Source of the DNA: JBFMHD01 sp040752395 [NCBI: Candidatus Hydrogenedentota bacterium]
Lineage (GTDB): Bacteria; JBFMHD01
Direction: 5' to 3'
Length of the DNA: 18,171 nt
Assembly (NCBI GenBank): GCA_040752395.1
Contig: JBFMHD010000025.1
Location: 1 to 18,171 of the forward strand
The position numbers and the translations under genes were made by a program. The notes below the pieces were generated by a model. That model did not search any database. It was given only the letters and a program-made list of their open reading frames with translations, and was not told where the DNA came from. Below, piece after piece: positions 6,400-14,398 of the stretch (position 1 is its first letter; each line of letters starts with the position of its first letter).

Positions 6400-7802
6400 C
6401 TTGTTTTAAAATTCTCCTCTGTCTCTTTTCTTATTCTATCAAGCTCGATAGTGGTTACACCCATCATTTTTGCTATTTTTTCTTTTCTTTTTAAAAAAGA
6501 AAAATTGATTCTGTCCCATTCTACGCATCTTATTTTTTCAATGTCGTACTGGGTAAATTCCACTGTTTTATATAAAGCTGTTGACCTTCTACTGACGTCT
6601 GCGAGTAAATCATCTTTATTAAGCAACCCTTTTTCTAAACACTTTTTTTCTAACTCTGTCCCTCGTTGAGGTGTTGCAATCGATATAGTGACATAATCAA
6701 ATAATGGGTTTGAAGCAAGAGCTATTGTTTCCTCAATCTGTTTTTGTGTTTCATCTGGAAAACCGATAACAAAATAACCAATAATTTCAAACCCTATATC
6801 TTTAGCTATCTGTAATTTCTCTATGTCTCTATTAAGTTTCACTGGTTTTTTTATTATATTGTCGATTACTTCCTGTGAACCTGACTCAAACGCAAGATTT
6901 AACCTGTAACAGCCTGCGGTGTACATCAGCTTCAATGTTTCTTCATCAAGCGAATAAATGCTCATACCACCAGCAGCTATCCATTTAAAATTCAATCCGC
7001 TATCGAGCACACCTTTGCATAATTCTTTTATTCTGCTTTTATTAAGATTGAGGTTTTCATCAAGAAAATGTATCTCCTCTATACCATAATCTTTAACAAG
7101 CATACACAAGTCTTTGATGACCAATGGGAGTGTTCGAATTCTTTGTTTTCTGATGCCACGAAGGAAACTAACGTTACAGAAAGAGCATAAGCAGGTACAT
7201 CCACGAGAGGTTTGATAATGGGTATAATTTCTGCTGTATTCAGGGTATCGTAAATTTGCTCTTCCTGGATATTTAAAATATTCTTTATAATTAAATTCTT
7301 CATAACAGGGGAATGGAAGCATATCTAAATCTTCAGTAAAAAAAGTGTTAGTATCAGGATATTTTTCATTATTAACTATTTTTAATAATGGTATATCGAA
7401 CTCGCCTTTTATTAAGAAATCGGCTTTGGTTCTTTTTATTGCTTCTTTTTGATACGAGGTAGCGAAGGCACCGGTATATACGGTCTTAATATTTTTATTA
7501 TAATCTTTTGTGATATCAAAAAGTTTAGCTGTATCATCATAATTTTCTTTAATTAAAAAAGTGAGCATCTGCGGTGCTGATACAATATGATCAGGTTTAA
7601 AACTCTGAAGAAATTCAATATATCTCGTTTCGATTTTGTCCTCGTTTTCTATTAAATTTAAATCAAATGCGCTGATAATATGTCCATTATTTTTCAAAAG
7701 TGCAGCGGAGAAAGCAGGTTCTATGGGGAACAAAACTTTTTTTTGCACTGACCTTGTGGTATCAAGTTTTTCACGTTGAATAATAAAAGCTACTCTCGCC
7801 AT
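6381..7802 (-). CDS. B12-binding-type radical SAM protein
   Basis: This 473-aa protein has an N-terminal Rossmann-like region (residues 1 to about 150) where cobalamin-binding domains of this class sit: FPIEPAFSAALLKNNGHII near 25-43 and a TGAF segment near 110. After a linker with PFPCYEEF comes the radical SAM cluster motif in SRGCTCLCSFC (C202, C206, C209; C204 is an additional Cys). HFLDENLNLNK, LAFESGSQ and YFVIGFPDET are the usual barrel motifs of the B12-radical SAM class (Elp3/MiaB-type core). Such proteins are often methyltransferases or ring-modifying enzymes. The usual DxHxxG cobalamin motif is not obvious, so B12 binding is uncertain. It overlaps the GT2 gene by 13 nt upstream and the GNAT/radical-SAM gene downstream, so it should act in the same pathway. 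Confidence 0.88.
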   Translation of the reverse strand: MARVAFIIQREKLDTTRSVQKKVLFPIEPAFSAALLKNNGHIISAFDLNLIENEDKIETRYIEFLQSFKPDHIVSAPQMLTFLIKENYDDTAKLFDITKDYNKNIKTVYTGAFATSYQKEAIKRTKADFLIKGEFDIPLLKIVNNEKYPDTNTFFTEDLDMLPFPCYEEFNYKEYFKYPGRANLRYPEYSRNYTHYQTSRGCTCLCSFCNVSFLRGIRKQRIRTLPLVIKDLCMLVKDYGIEEIHFLDENLNLNKSRIKELCKGVLDSGLNFKWIAAGGMSIYSLDEETLKLMYTAGCYRLNLAFESGSQEVIDNIIKKPVKLNRDIEKLQIAKDIGFEIIGYFVIGFPDETQKQIEETIALASNPLFDYVTISIATPQRGTELEKKCLEKGLLNKDDLLADVSRRSTALYKTVEFTQYDIEKIRCVEWDRINFSFLKRKEKIAKMMGVTTIELDRIRKETEENFKTRWKINT

Positions 7803-8584
7803 GGTTTAGAGGCCCCGTACTTTTTATAATAAAATTCTTTTGCTCTCTTTTTATTACCAAGAAAATACCATTTAAACCAGAAAGAGAATATATTTCTTAT
7901 ACTTGTTTTGATAGTCTTGAAATCGCTGCATTTACCAGGCCTTATTTTTGAATAATGAGAATAATAATGTATCTGGAACTGAATAACATCAAGACCTATA
8001 GCCTGGGCTTTTAACATACATTCAGCTGGTATAAACGAACTATAACTCTCAAGCTCTATACCCTCACAAAAGAATTCTCTTGGATAAAATTGCACAAACT
8101 GAAAATCCTGTATAGGTGACAAAAAAAGTATTTTTATAAGCCAGTAATTTATACGGGATTTAAGCCAGGGAAAATATGCTTTGGTTTTTGTAGTATCGTG
8201 TTTGAATGCTACGATAACATCATAATCTTTTAAAAATGGTATTACTTTTTCGAGGTCAGCAAGGCTAAAGTGACCATCTATATCGTTCCAGAAGACATAA
8301 TCTTTAGTCACATATTTTCTCGCGGTCCTTACAGCATAACCAACCCCCATATTATAAGGATGATGAATAACTTTCAGTTGCGGGATCTCTTTTTCGAGTC
8401 TATCAACGATCTCAGATGTAGCGTCAGTGCTCCCATCATCTATAAGAATGATCTCGAAATCATCTGTAAATTTCTTGAACTGCTCAACCCATACCATTAT
8501 CTGCTTTTCAACCAGTTCTGCTTCATTATATGCAAACGTAATAAGCGAAAACGAAAACCCCATTTTCTTGTTTTCGGCAGACAC
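7790..8584 (-). CDS. Family 2 glycosyltransferase
   Basis: This 264-aa GT-A fold protein has the N-terminal LITFAYNEAE, the nucleotide-binding IILIDDGSTDAT (DDGS at 49-52), then HHPYNMGVGYAVRTA and a DxD-like FWNDIDGHF at 98-106. These place it with the dolichyl-phosphate mannose synthase-like GT2 enzymes, which move a sugar from a nucleotide donor to a lipid or growing glycan. No long membrane segment is present beyond a hydrophobic patch near 147-156, so it should be cytosolic or peripheral. The GTG start at 8584 has AAGGGG about 9 nt upstream; an ATG seven codons later is the alternative. The gene follows the sugar-phosphate transferase by 22 nt and overlaps the radical SAM gene by 13 nt. 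Confidence 0.9.
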   Translation of the reverse strand: MSAENKKMGFSFSLITFAYNEAELVEKQIMVWVEQFKKFTDDFEIILIDDGSTDATSEIVDRLEKEIPQLKVIHHPYNMGVGYAVRTARKYVTKDYVFWNDIDGHFSLADLEKVIPFLKDYDVIVAFKHDTTKTKAYFPWLKSRINYWLIKILFLSPIQDFQFVQFYPREFFCEGIELESYSSFIPAECMLKAQAIGLDVIQFQIHYYSHYSKIRPGKCSDFKTIKTSIRNIFSFWFKWYFLGNKKRAKEFYYKKYGASKPWRE

Positions 8585-8595
8585 ATAGGTCTGCC
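8576..8595. other. Perfect 7-bp hairpin at the start of the GT2 gene
   Basis: GGCAGAC and GTCTGCC enclose a 6-nt loop. On the minus strand the hairpin directly follows AAGGGG and places the GTG start at the loop edge. It has no U tract, so it is not a terminator; it could modulate translation of the downstream genes or be chance. Confidence 0.35.
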
Positions 8596-8606
8596 CCTTC
8601 TGTCTT

Positions 8607-9980
8607 CTAAATTACCTGTTTCTTTAAAAGAAAAGGTATTGTTCTTACTATAATCTTTATATCAAAAAAGAGTGACCAGTTTTCAAGATAATATAAATCA
8701 AACTTTATTCGTTCCTTAATATCAGTATCGCCTCTGAATCCATTTATCTGAGCCCAGCCAGTTAATCCCGGCTTCATTATGTGTCTGTAAATATATTGCG
8801 GGATTTCTTCAATGAATTGTTTTACAAAGACTGGTCTTTCAGGTCTTGGTCCTACAAGACTCATATCACCAATAAATACGTTCCATAACTGCGGTATCTC
8901 ATCTATTCCGAATCTACGTAAAAATTTACCAACTCTGGTGCAGCGAGTATCATCCCAGTCAGTGATAACAGGTCCTGTCTTTCTCTCCGCACCAACATAC
9001 ATTGTCCTGAATTTGAAAATCCGAAATACCTTGCCATCAAACCCTACTCGTTTCTGTTTATATAAAACAGGTCCTGAAGAGGTTATTTTTATCAGCACAG
9101 CTATTACTAAACAAAGTGTTGTAACAAGCGGTAACGAACAGATAACAAAAATTATATCAAATATTCTTTTCAAAAGCAGACTTTCCCTTGAGAGTTTTAT
9201 TTCTCTTAATTCATAGAGTTCAAGCCCCTCAAGTAGAATACCATCTGATCCAAAATTCTCACATATAATCTTAACCCTTTTACCATAAAGTATAGACTCG
9301 ACAATTAATCTTAACTCCTTAAAAGGATCTATGCCAGGCTGAGCTATGACAACATCTGTTAATGAATCCTCTTTTAAATATCTTTCATAATTCTTAAGAT
9401 TGTCTATAATGCCTTCACCATCTTGTTGTTCTTCACAAGTAATGTATCCCTTAAATTTAAAAGACGGTAATCTCGATAAAATAGATTTTATTTTATGACT
9501 TATATTGTTATAACCAATAATAAGAAACTCAGGCGGATGAATAACTCCCCTGTTTATAAGGTCTTTTGTTTTTAAATGAAATAAGACCCGAACTAAAGAT
9601 AACCCTATAAAACTCAATCCAAAGAAGAATAATAAAATAAACCTTGAATAATAAAAATCAGAACTGAATTCTCTAAACAAAAATGCGAATACAATAACAC
9701 TTATAAAGGTTTTATTGATAACAGAAGCAGATTTCAAAAATGCAATACTTTTATCCTGATAATATATATTCGTAAAAAATCTCTCTATAAAACCATAAAT
9801 AACAAAAAATATTATCGTGATAATAAATAAGATAATATATGGTTTAAATGAATATACACAAAATGGCCTGATATAAGAGAAGTATATGCGAACCCGTATC
9901 GTGGCTGTATAAAAAAATAATAGTAATAAAAAATCCGTTATTAATCGTAAATATATAAATTTAGTCCTGTCCTTAATCAC
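8607..9980 (-). CDS. Polyprenyl-phosphate sugar-1-phosphate transferase (WcaJ/WbaP type)
   Basis: The 457-aa protein has four N-terminal membrane helices (about 10-28, 46-64, 88-102, 112-132), a central nucleotide-binding-like domain (about 150-260), a fifth hydrophobic segment (272-298) and the C-terminal bacterial sugar transferase domain. Signature motifs are KFRTM (323-327), DEIPQLWNV (360-368), SLVGPRPE (374-381), PGLTGWAQING (404-414) and YYLENWS (430-436). The family moves a sugar-1-phosphate from a nucleotide sugar to undecaprenyl phosphate, the first committed step of O-unit, capsule or exopolysaccharide assembly at the inner membrane. It begins with GTG at 9980, overlapping the upstream GT4 stop by 8 nt; no ATG is available before residue 327, so GTG is well supported. 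This is the strongest evidence that the operon makes a lipid-linked glycan. Confidence 0.95.
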   Translation of the reverse strand: MIKDRTKFIYLRLITDFLLLLFFYTATIRVRIYFSYIRPFCVYSFKPYIILFIITIIFFVIYGFIERFFTNIYYQDKSIAFLKSASVINKTFISVIVFAFLFREFSSDFYYSRFILLFFFGLSFIGLSLVRVLFHLKTKDLINRGVIHPPEFLIIGYNNISHKIKSILSRLPSFKFKGYITCEEQQDGEGIIDNLKNYERYLKEDSLTDVVIAQPGIDPFKELRLIVESILYGKRVKIICENFGSDGILLEGLELYELREIKLSRESLLLKRIFDIIFVICSLPLVTTLCLVIAVLIKITSSGPVLYKQKRVGFDGKVFRIFKFRTMYVGAERKTGPVITDWDDTRCTRVGKFLRRFGIDEIPQLWNVFIGDMSLVGPRPERPVFVKQFIEEIPQYIYRHIMKPGLTGWAQINGFRGDTDIKERIKFDLYYLENWSLFFDIKIIVRTIPFLLKKQVI

Positions 9981-11061
9981 CTTTTATAACTTTCTCCATC
10001 TTTGTTTTAAATATTTCTTGCGAAAAATTCAAAGAATGCGCTCTTACCTCTTTTTTATCCCACGTTATTCTCTCGAATTTAGTTATAATGTCAAGCAGAG
10101 ATTCAACACTATTCTCAAAATCAAAAAATAAGCCAGTTTTACCATCCAGGACTGTTTCTTTTGCACCACCCCTGTTAATAGCTATTACCGGCACACCACA
10201 TGCCATAGCCTCCACCGGCGTAATACCAAAATCATCCACTGCTGGGAATATAAATCCTTTTGCGCTTCTTAAATAATCCCGTAGCTTAAAATCATTGACC
10301 CAGTCTGTAAATGCTACATTTTCCGGCGCCAATCTCTTATAATATGACAGCATCGAGCCTTTACCCACAATCAATAATCTTCTACTTGCATCTTTTTTAA
10401 AAGCTTCTAATAATATACCTATCCCTTTGTATGGTTCTATTGCCGAGACAGTTATGTAATAATTCTCTGTTTTTATTTTCTCATTAAAAACAAAAAAATC
10501 AGTCCTTGCTGGCGGATAGATAACTCTTGAATCACGATTATAAATTCTTGAGATTCTCTCTCTGACAAACTCAGAGATAGCAACAAATTCGTCGACAAAA
10601 GAAGCTCTTTTTATATCCCATTCTCTTATTCGCGTGATGAATAAGTCAGTAAATATTCTCTTGAAACTTCCTTTCCTGAAATATACATCATACATATCAT
10701 ACGCATACCTCATAGGAGTTAAACAATAAGATATGTGTCTTGTATTCACATCCTTTTTTATACTCTTAGCTACGCAATGTGAGATTGAGATAACAAGGTC
10801 ATAACCGCTAAAATTAAAGCCCGAGATTGCAAAAGGGAATAAAGGCAGCATATAGCGATAATAGAGAACTATCCCTGGAAAATACTGTAAAAAAGAGGTA
10901 TAAATATTATTCTTTTTTATATCTTCATCAATAGGTTCAGGGTTATATATCAGTGTATAAATATCTGTTTTGCCAGTAATTGATAAAATATTTTTTAAAC
11001 ACTGTTCACCACCACGCATACCTGTTAACCAATCATGAACAATAGCTATCCGTTTTGGCAT
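9973..11061 (-). CDS. Family 4 glycosyltransferase (GT-B)
   Basis: This 362-aa protein begins IAIVHDWLTGMRGGEQ, a glycine-rich acceptor-side loop, and carries SYCLTPMRYAYDMY at 111-124, a motif common in mannosyltransferase-like GT4 enzymes such as WbaZ relatives. The donor-binding E-x7-E region is FGITPVEAMACGVPVIA at 278-294, followed by NRGGAKETV. Such enzymes transfer a sugar from a nucleotide donor to the growing lipid-linked oligosaccharide in the cytosol; the donor sugar cannot be assigned. The ATG at 11061 has GAGGAAG just before it and overlaps the 3' end of the preceding glycosyltransferase by 16 nt. It is followed, with an 8-nt overlap, by the sugar-phosphate transferase. Confidence 0.93.
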   Translation of the reverse strand: MPKRIAIVHDWLTGMRGGEQCLKNILSITGKTDIYTLIYNPEPIDEDIKKNNIYTSFLQYFPGIVLYYRYMLPLFPFAISGFNFSGYDLVISISHCVAKSIKKDVNTRHISYCLTPMRYAYDMYDVYFRKGSFKRIFTDLFITRIREWDIKRASFVDEFVAISEFVRERISRIYNRDSRVIYPPARTDFFVFNEKIKTENYYITVSAIEPYKGIGILLEAFKKDASRRLLIVGKGSMLSYYKRLAPENVAFTDWVNDFKLRDYLRSAKGFIFPAVDDFGITPVEAMACGVPVIAINRGGAKETVLDGKTGLFFDFENSVESLLDIITKFERITWDKKEVRAHSLNFSQEIFKTKMEKVIKGD

Positions 11062-12128
11062 AGAACTTCCTCAAATATTTTGAAAACCAAAAATGCTGTG
11101 TTTCTCCATTGATATTCTTTTACATAATCTATCCCTTCAACCACTAATTTTTTATAAGTGATCTCATCGTTCCAGATTTTCGCAATTAATAAAGCTGCTG
11201 AATCAACCTCAGCCGGTACGCTGATAATGCCTCGCTTGATATATGTATTTATCCTGCTGTCGTTTAAAACAATGGCCGGTGTGCCGAAACCTAAACCCTC
11301 TACTACCGACAACCCGAACCCTTCCTGACTCGATAATAAAAAAACAAATTTAGCTTTTCTATAATACTCAAATAATAATTCGTCACTTACTTTACCCTTA
11401 ATCTCAATCTCGCCACGTAATATCATTTCATAATATTTTGTTATTAAATCTTTACTTAAATCTGAAAATTCAAAACCTGTGCATACAATTTTATCTACAA
11501 GTCTAAATCTATTCTTCAAGACTAAAAAGATATCAAACATAAAATCCAGATTCTTATGTTCTTTTGCATTACCGCAATACAAAATTATATTCTCTTTATT
11601 CTCAATATTGCTGGTTGCTAAACTCATCTTTGCTGGTGTCGCTATCCTTATTTTTTCTTTATCAATCCATCTCGATAATTCGTTTCTGGAGACTATTGAA
11701 TCGGTAATCACAATGTCTGCTGTTTTTTGTAAATAAAAGAGCATAAACTTTAAATAAATCTCAGCAAAAAACCCAAGTTTTAATTCAGGTTTCAAATATA
11801 ATAAGTCATGAACAGTAACAACCACCTTTGACTCTTTATTATTTTTTATTAAAGGCGTATCAAAGTGCGGAAAAAAATATAGATCAAAATTAGATAGCCA
11901 TATCTTAGTAAAATATATATGCTCCAGTAACGAATACACCCTGTATCTACAGGTACTCCACTTGAAAAATCTATTTTGAAAGAGAGGATCAATGTGTTCC
12001 AATATTAAAATATTAAAATTATATTTATCATTGTTTATCTCTTTTAAATTATATAAGAGTTCTTCAACATATCTTCCAACACCACCATACCCTATCATTC
12101 TTGCATCAATAAAGATATTTTTTCGCAT
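11046..12128 (-). CDS. Family 4 glycosyltransferase (GT-B)
   Basis: The protein is 360 aa from the ATG at 12128; a TTG codon immediately upstream is not needed. FIDARMIGYGGVGRYVEELL at the N-terminus is the usual glycine-rich loop of GT4 enzymes. VVVTVHDLLYLKP lies near 103-115, and the donor site is SSQEGFGLSVVEGLGFGTPA near 266-285 with the E-x7-E pair. The function is addition of a sugar to the lipid-linked intermediate; specificity is unknown. Its ATG shares a base with the stop codon of the phosphofructokinase gene (TGATG), and it overlaps the next glycosyltransferase by 16 nt. It is therefore locked into one translationally coupled chain. Confidence 0.92.
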   Translation of the reverse strand: MRKNIFIDARMIGYGGVGRYVEELLYNLKEINNDKYNFNILILEHIDPLFQNRFFKWSTCRYRVYSLLEHIYFTKIWLSNFDLYFFPHFDTPLIKNNKESKVVVTVHDLLYLKPELKLGFFAEIYLKFMLFYLQKTADIVITDSIVSRNELSRWIDKEKIRIATPAKMSLATSNIENKENIILYCGNAKEHKNLDFMFDIFLVLKNRFRLVDKIVCTGFEFSDLSKDLITKYYEMILRGEIEIKGKVSDELLFEYYRKAKFVFLLSSQEGFGLSVVEGLGFGTPAIVLNDSRINTYIKRGIISVPAEVDSAALLIAKIWNDEITYKKLVVEGIDYVKEYQWRNTAFLVFKIFEEVLCQNG

Positions 12129-13204
12129 CAATTGCCTAAGGAGATTCCCATACCCCTGGTCTGTTTGATAATTTCTGAATTTTTATCAATTTTGTGATAT
12201 ATACCGATAGCATTTTTTATAGGGACAGATTCTATGTTAAAACCCTTTAAACAAACCATATGACCAAACATGGACTCAGCTATAAGCCTTGTTGCAGCAG
12301 CACCATATCTCGTCCCAAGAATCCTATCAAATGAACACGGTGACCCTCCTCTCTGTATATGGCCAAGAACAGTGCTCCTCACCTCTATACCTGTCCTTTT
12401 TTCTATTTCTTTCCCGATACTCTCACCTATCTTCCCAGGTCCTATCCCTGCACCATAAACCACCTTATCATTTTTAGGCATAGCACTTTCTGCAACCACA
12501 ACTATGGAGAACGTGCTACCAGAGCGATACCTCTTTTTCAAAAACTGACATACCTTTTCAATATCATATGGTATCTCTGGAATAAGTATAACATCAGCCC
12601 CACCCGCAATCCCCGCATAAAGAGCGATCCAGCCAGCATGCCGACCCATTACCTCAAGTACCAGGATACGATGATGCGATTCTGCGGTTGTATGTAATTT
12701 ATCTATGGCATCAGTTGCAGTATTAACAGCTGTGATAAATCCAAAAGTATAATCTGTATATGATAGATCGTTATCTATAGTTTTTGGAACACCCACTATT
12801 TTTACCCCTAACTCGTAAAACTCCTGAGCCAATTTTAACGAACCATCACCACCAATAACAATCAAGGCATCTATCCTCTCTTTGGTTAATCGGTTTATTG
12901 CTTTAATGATTAATCTTTTTATTTTTTTTTGTTTTTCCGTGGTTTGGTCTCTGTCAAAAAATATTTTAAAAGGCCCCTTATTAGTCGTCCCAAGTATGGT
13001 TCCGCCTCTCGGTAATATACCCTTGACATTTAAGAGTGTAAGCTCCAGAAATGACCCTGGCGACACAAGTCCCTGAAAACCATCCCTTATGCCGAAAACC
13101 CTATATCCATAAACTTTAATAGCTACTTTTGTTGCAGCTCTGATAACAGCATTCAACCCGGGGCAATCGCCGCCAGATGTCATAATACCTATTCGCTTGA
13201 TCAT
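12128..13204 (-). CDS. pfkA: 6-phosphofructokinase
   Basis: This 358-aa protein has all the PFK landmarks: MTSGGDCPGLNAVIR (8-22), RGGTILGTT (66-74), IGGDGSL (117-123), PKTIDND (140-146) with the catalytic Asp, MGRHAGWIA (186-194) and LGHIQRGG (280-287). It phosphorylates fructose 6-phosphate in glycolysis. At the two positions that separate phosphoryl donors it has Gly (GGDGS, E. coli G104) and Lys (PKTIDND, E. coli G124). Gly at the first favours ATP, while Lys at the second is typical of PPi enzymes and of one ATP-using clade, so ATP is likely but not certain. The ATG at 13204 follows AGAGGAAA at good spacing. It is the first gene of the glycosyltransferase operon, an uncommon place for a glycolytic gene. 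Confidence 0.95.
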   Translation of the reverse strand: MIKRIGIMTSGGDCPGLNAVIRAATKVAIKVYGYRVFGIRDGFQGLVSPGSFLELTLLNVKGILPRGGTILGTTNKGPFKIFFDRDQTTEKQKKIKRLIIKAINRLTKERIDALIVIGGDGSLKLAQEFYELGVKIVGVPKTIDNDLSYTDYTFGFITAVNTATDAIDKLHTTAESHHRILVLEVMGRHAGWIALYAGIAGGADVILIPEIPYDIEKVCQFLKKRYRSGSTFSIVVVAESAMPKNDKVVYGAGIGPGKIGESIGKEIEKRTGIEVRSTVLGHIQRGGSPCSFDRILGTRYGAAATRLIAESMFGHMVCLKGFNIESVPIKNAIGIYHKIDKNSEIIKQTRGMGISLGN

Positions 13205-13268
13205 TTCTTATTTCCTCTCTCTATCCCCACTCCTCTGAAAAACATTGTAACTCTAATGATATCAAGTA

Positions 13269-13455
13269 GAAGCAAGAGGCAAGAAGCAAGAAGCAAGAAG
13301 CAAGATAACGGAAGAAGTGAGAGGTGTCAGGACAGGCTACAGGCTACGGACTACAGCCGGCTGGAGACAAAAGCCAAAAGCCAGCTGAAAAGTCTTGAGT
13401 CTTGAGTCTCGAGTCCTGTTTTGACTCACGACTTGCGACTTGTGACTCACGACTC
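13269..13455. repeat. Heptamer-phased repeat array (about 27 units of 7 nt)
   Basis: Reading from 13269 in steps of seven, with no phase slip, gives runs of related units. There are five of the GAAGCAA type, then ACAGGCT twice followed by ACGGACT and ACAGCCG. Next come ACAAAAG and CCAAAAG, then TTGAGTC twice and TCGAGTC, then GACTCAC, GACTTGC, GACTTGT, GACTCAC and a partial GACTC. A few linking heptamers join the families. The array resembles the heptanucleotide short tandem repeats known from cyanobacterial genomes, but it strings several different families in one register. Confidence 0.85.
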
Positions 13456-13495
13456 TTTTCATATCATCTTTAGTTTTTCATCCTTTGTGCCTTTG

Positions 13496-13529
13496 CCTGC
13501 CTGCCGCGGCGGAGCGCGGCGCAGGCAGG
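13496..13529. repeat. GC-rich inverted repeat (hairpin)
   Basis: CCTGCCTGC at the left pairs with GCAGGCAGG at the right. An inner CGCG/CGCG extension continues the stem past a 2-nt bulge around a 6-nt loop. Its GC content stands out sharply from the AT-rich surroundings. It lies downstream of the TadG-like gene (minus strand) but has no U tract, so a simple terminator is unlikely; it looks like a dispersed palindromic element. Confidence 0.7.
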
Positions 13530-13580
13530 TGCCTCTGTACCTTTGAAAGTAAAAAGTAAGAAGTATCGAAAGGACAAACT

Positions 13581-14390
13581 TTATCTTACTGTAATTTTTT
13601 TCTCGCCAGTAGCAAAAAGACCATAATACTCAGCTGGTACATTATCTTTTACTGCTTCATAAAGAAAATGTTCTGCAAAACCACCAATAAGGTCATCACC
13701 CACAATATCAGTCACCATAAACTCGCAAAACCCTGATATAATGTTAGAATCCTTCTTTAAGACGCAGGCAAAAACAGACGGCACACCACCTTGATTGTAA
13801 TTAATTACCTGTTTTATGTCCTGATTAATACTTGAGAATTTTATTTTATCACCAGCTTTAAATTTATCTACCCCGGTTTTATCAATAAAGAAATATTGTA
13901 TATAATCTTCTCCTGGAGCCGATTTGAAACTCCCTGCTTTCCTTATAAGAAACTGAGTCTTGTATTCTATCCCTGTATTCAATTCAATAGCTAATTTAAT
14001 TCTGTTTGCATCCATCACCCCGACTATACCAGCGGACTCGGGTATAACCGTAACCACCTTTGTTGTAGTTTGATCAGTGGAAGCTTTACCTATTAATCTC
14101 ATCATATAAAGAGGTAATTTTTTAGCTGCTTTTACTGTTAGTATACAATTTCTCTGAGATACTACTGGAGTCTGATCTTTAAAAATTATATTCTTCTGTT
14201 TTGCTTTTGAATTTAAATAATCTATAGCCTTTTGAGGTTCATAAGGAAGATATTGACCTGCTTCCTTGAGAAGTAATTCTATCTCTTTCTGCAATGCTCG
14301 TCGGCCCTTAATACTTCTGTATACATCAGCCACCATACCAACAGCTATTAAAAACGCGAGTACACTACCAATTAGTATCAATCTTTTCAT
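13581..14390 (-). CDS. Single-TM protein resembling a divergent TadG-like pilus-assembly protein
   Basis: This 269-aa protein has an N-terminal membrane segment (about residues 4-22) followed by DVYRSIKGRRALQKEIELLL. The pattern parallels the TadE/TadG N-terminus, where a membrane helix is followed by an Asp-Val, an RR(x)LQ and an A-rich helix. The rest also follows the TadG layout: an ordered domain with TVKAAKKLPLYMMRLIG near 84-100 (compare the V-x-V-x-P-x-x-F-x-R-x-x-G pattern). This precedes a variable region ending in GGFAEHFLYE near 237-246, like the GFAxFFL close of such proteins. If correct it is anchored in the inner membrane with its bulk outside. No other tad gene is present, and this reading is pattern-based, so it may instead be an unrelated secreted protein. 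Its promoter lies only 8 nt upstream and no ribosome-binding site is seen. Confidence 0.7.
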   Translation of the reverse strand: MKRLILIGSVLAFLIAVGMVADVYRSIKGRRALQKEIELLLKEAGQYLPYEPQKAIDYLNSKAKQKNIIFKDQTPVVSQRNCILTVKAAKKLPLYMMRLIGKASTDQTTTKVVTVIPESAGIVGVMDANRIKLAIELNTGIEYKTQFLIRKAGSFKSAPGEDYIQYFFIDKTGVDKFKAGDKIKFSSINQDIKQVINYNQGGVPSVFACVLKKDSNIISGFCEFMVTDIVGDDLIGGFAEHFLYEAVKDNVPAEYYGLFATGEKKITVR

Positions 14391-14398
14391 ATTGCAAT

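Larger units (their letters stand above)
13205..13580. other. 376-nt non-coding region built of short repeats
   Basis: No gene is visible. The region contains the leader of the phosphofructokinase gene (13205-13260, no convincing promoter seen) and a long heptamer-phased array (13269-13455). A GC-rich hairpin at 13496-13529 is set between tttgtgcc and gtgcctctg strings. A short second heptamer run (gaaagta, aaaagta, agaagta) lies at 13545-13565. Confidence 0.8.

Noticed and set aside
7079-7303. Minus-strand 74-codon open frame inside the B12-type radical SAM gene
   Set aside because: It overlaps the cluster-binding cysteines of the real gene in another frame.
8498-8586. Out-of-frame ATG at 8586 with good spacing from AAGGGG, giving a 29-codon frame
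   Set aside because: It overlaps the GT2 start in another frame and has no recognisable content; the GTG two bases away explains the ribosome-binding site.
8812-9216. 134-codon plus-strand open frame antisense to the sugar-phosphate transferase
   Set aside because: It covers the most conserved part of the transferase domain on the other strand and has no recognisable content.
12270-13076. Four plus-strand open frames antisense to pfkA
   Set aside because: They are shadows of a fully conserved phosphofructokinase and overlap one another in different frames.
13205-13260. Promoter for the phosphofructokinase operon (TACAAT near 13245, TTGATA near 13260)
   Set aside because: The boxes do not occur at a workable spacing; a promoter is needed but I cannot place it.
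13269-13455. CRISPR array
   Set aside because: The repeats are 7 nt, contiguous and changing in sequence, with no 25-40 nt repeat/spacer alternation and no cas genes.
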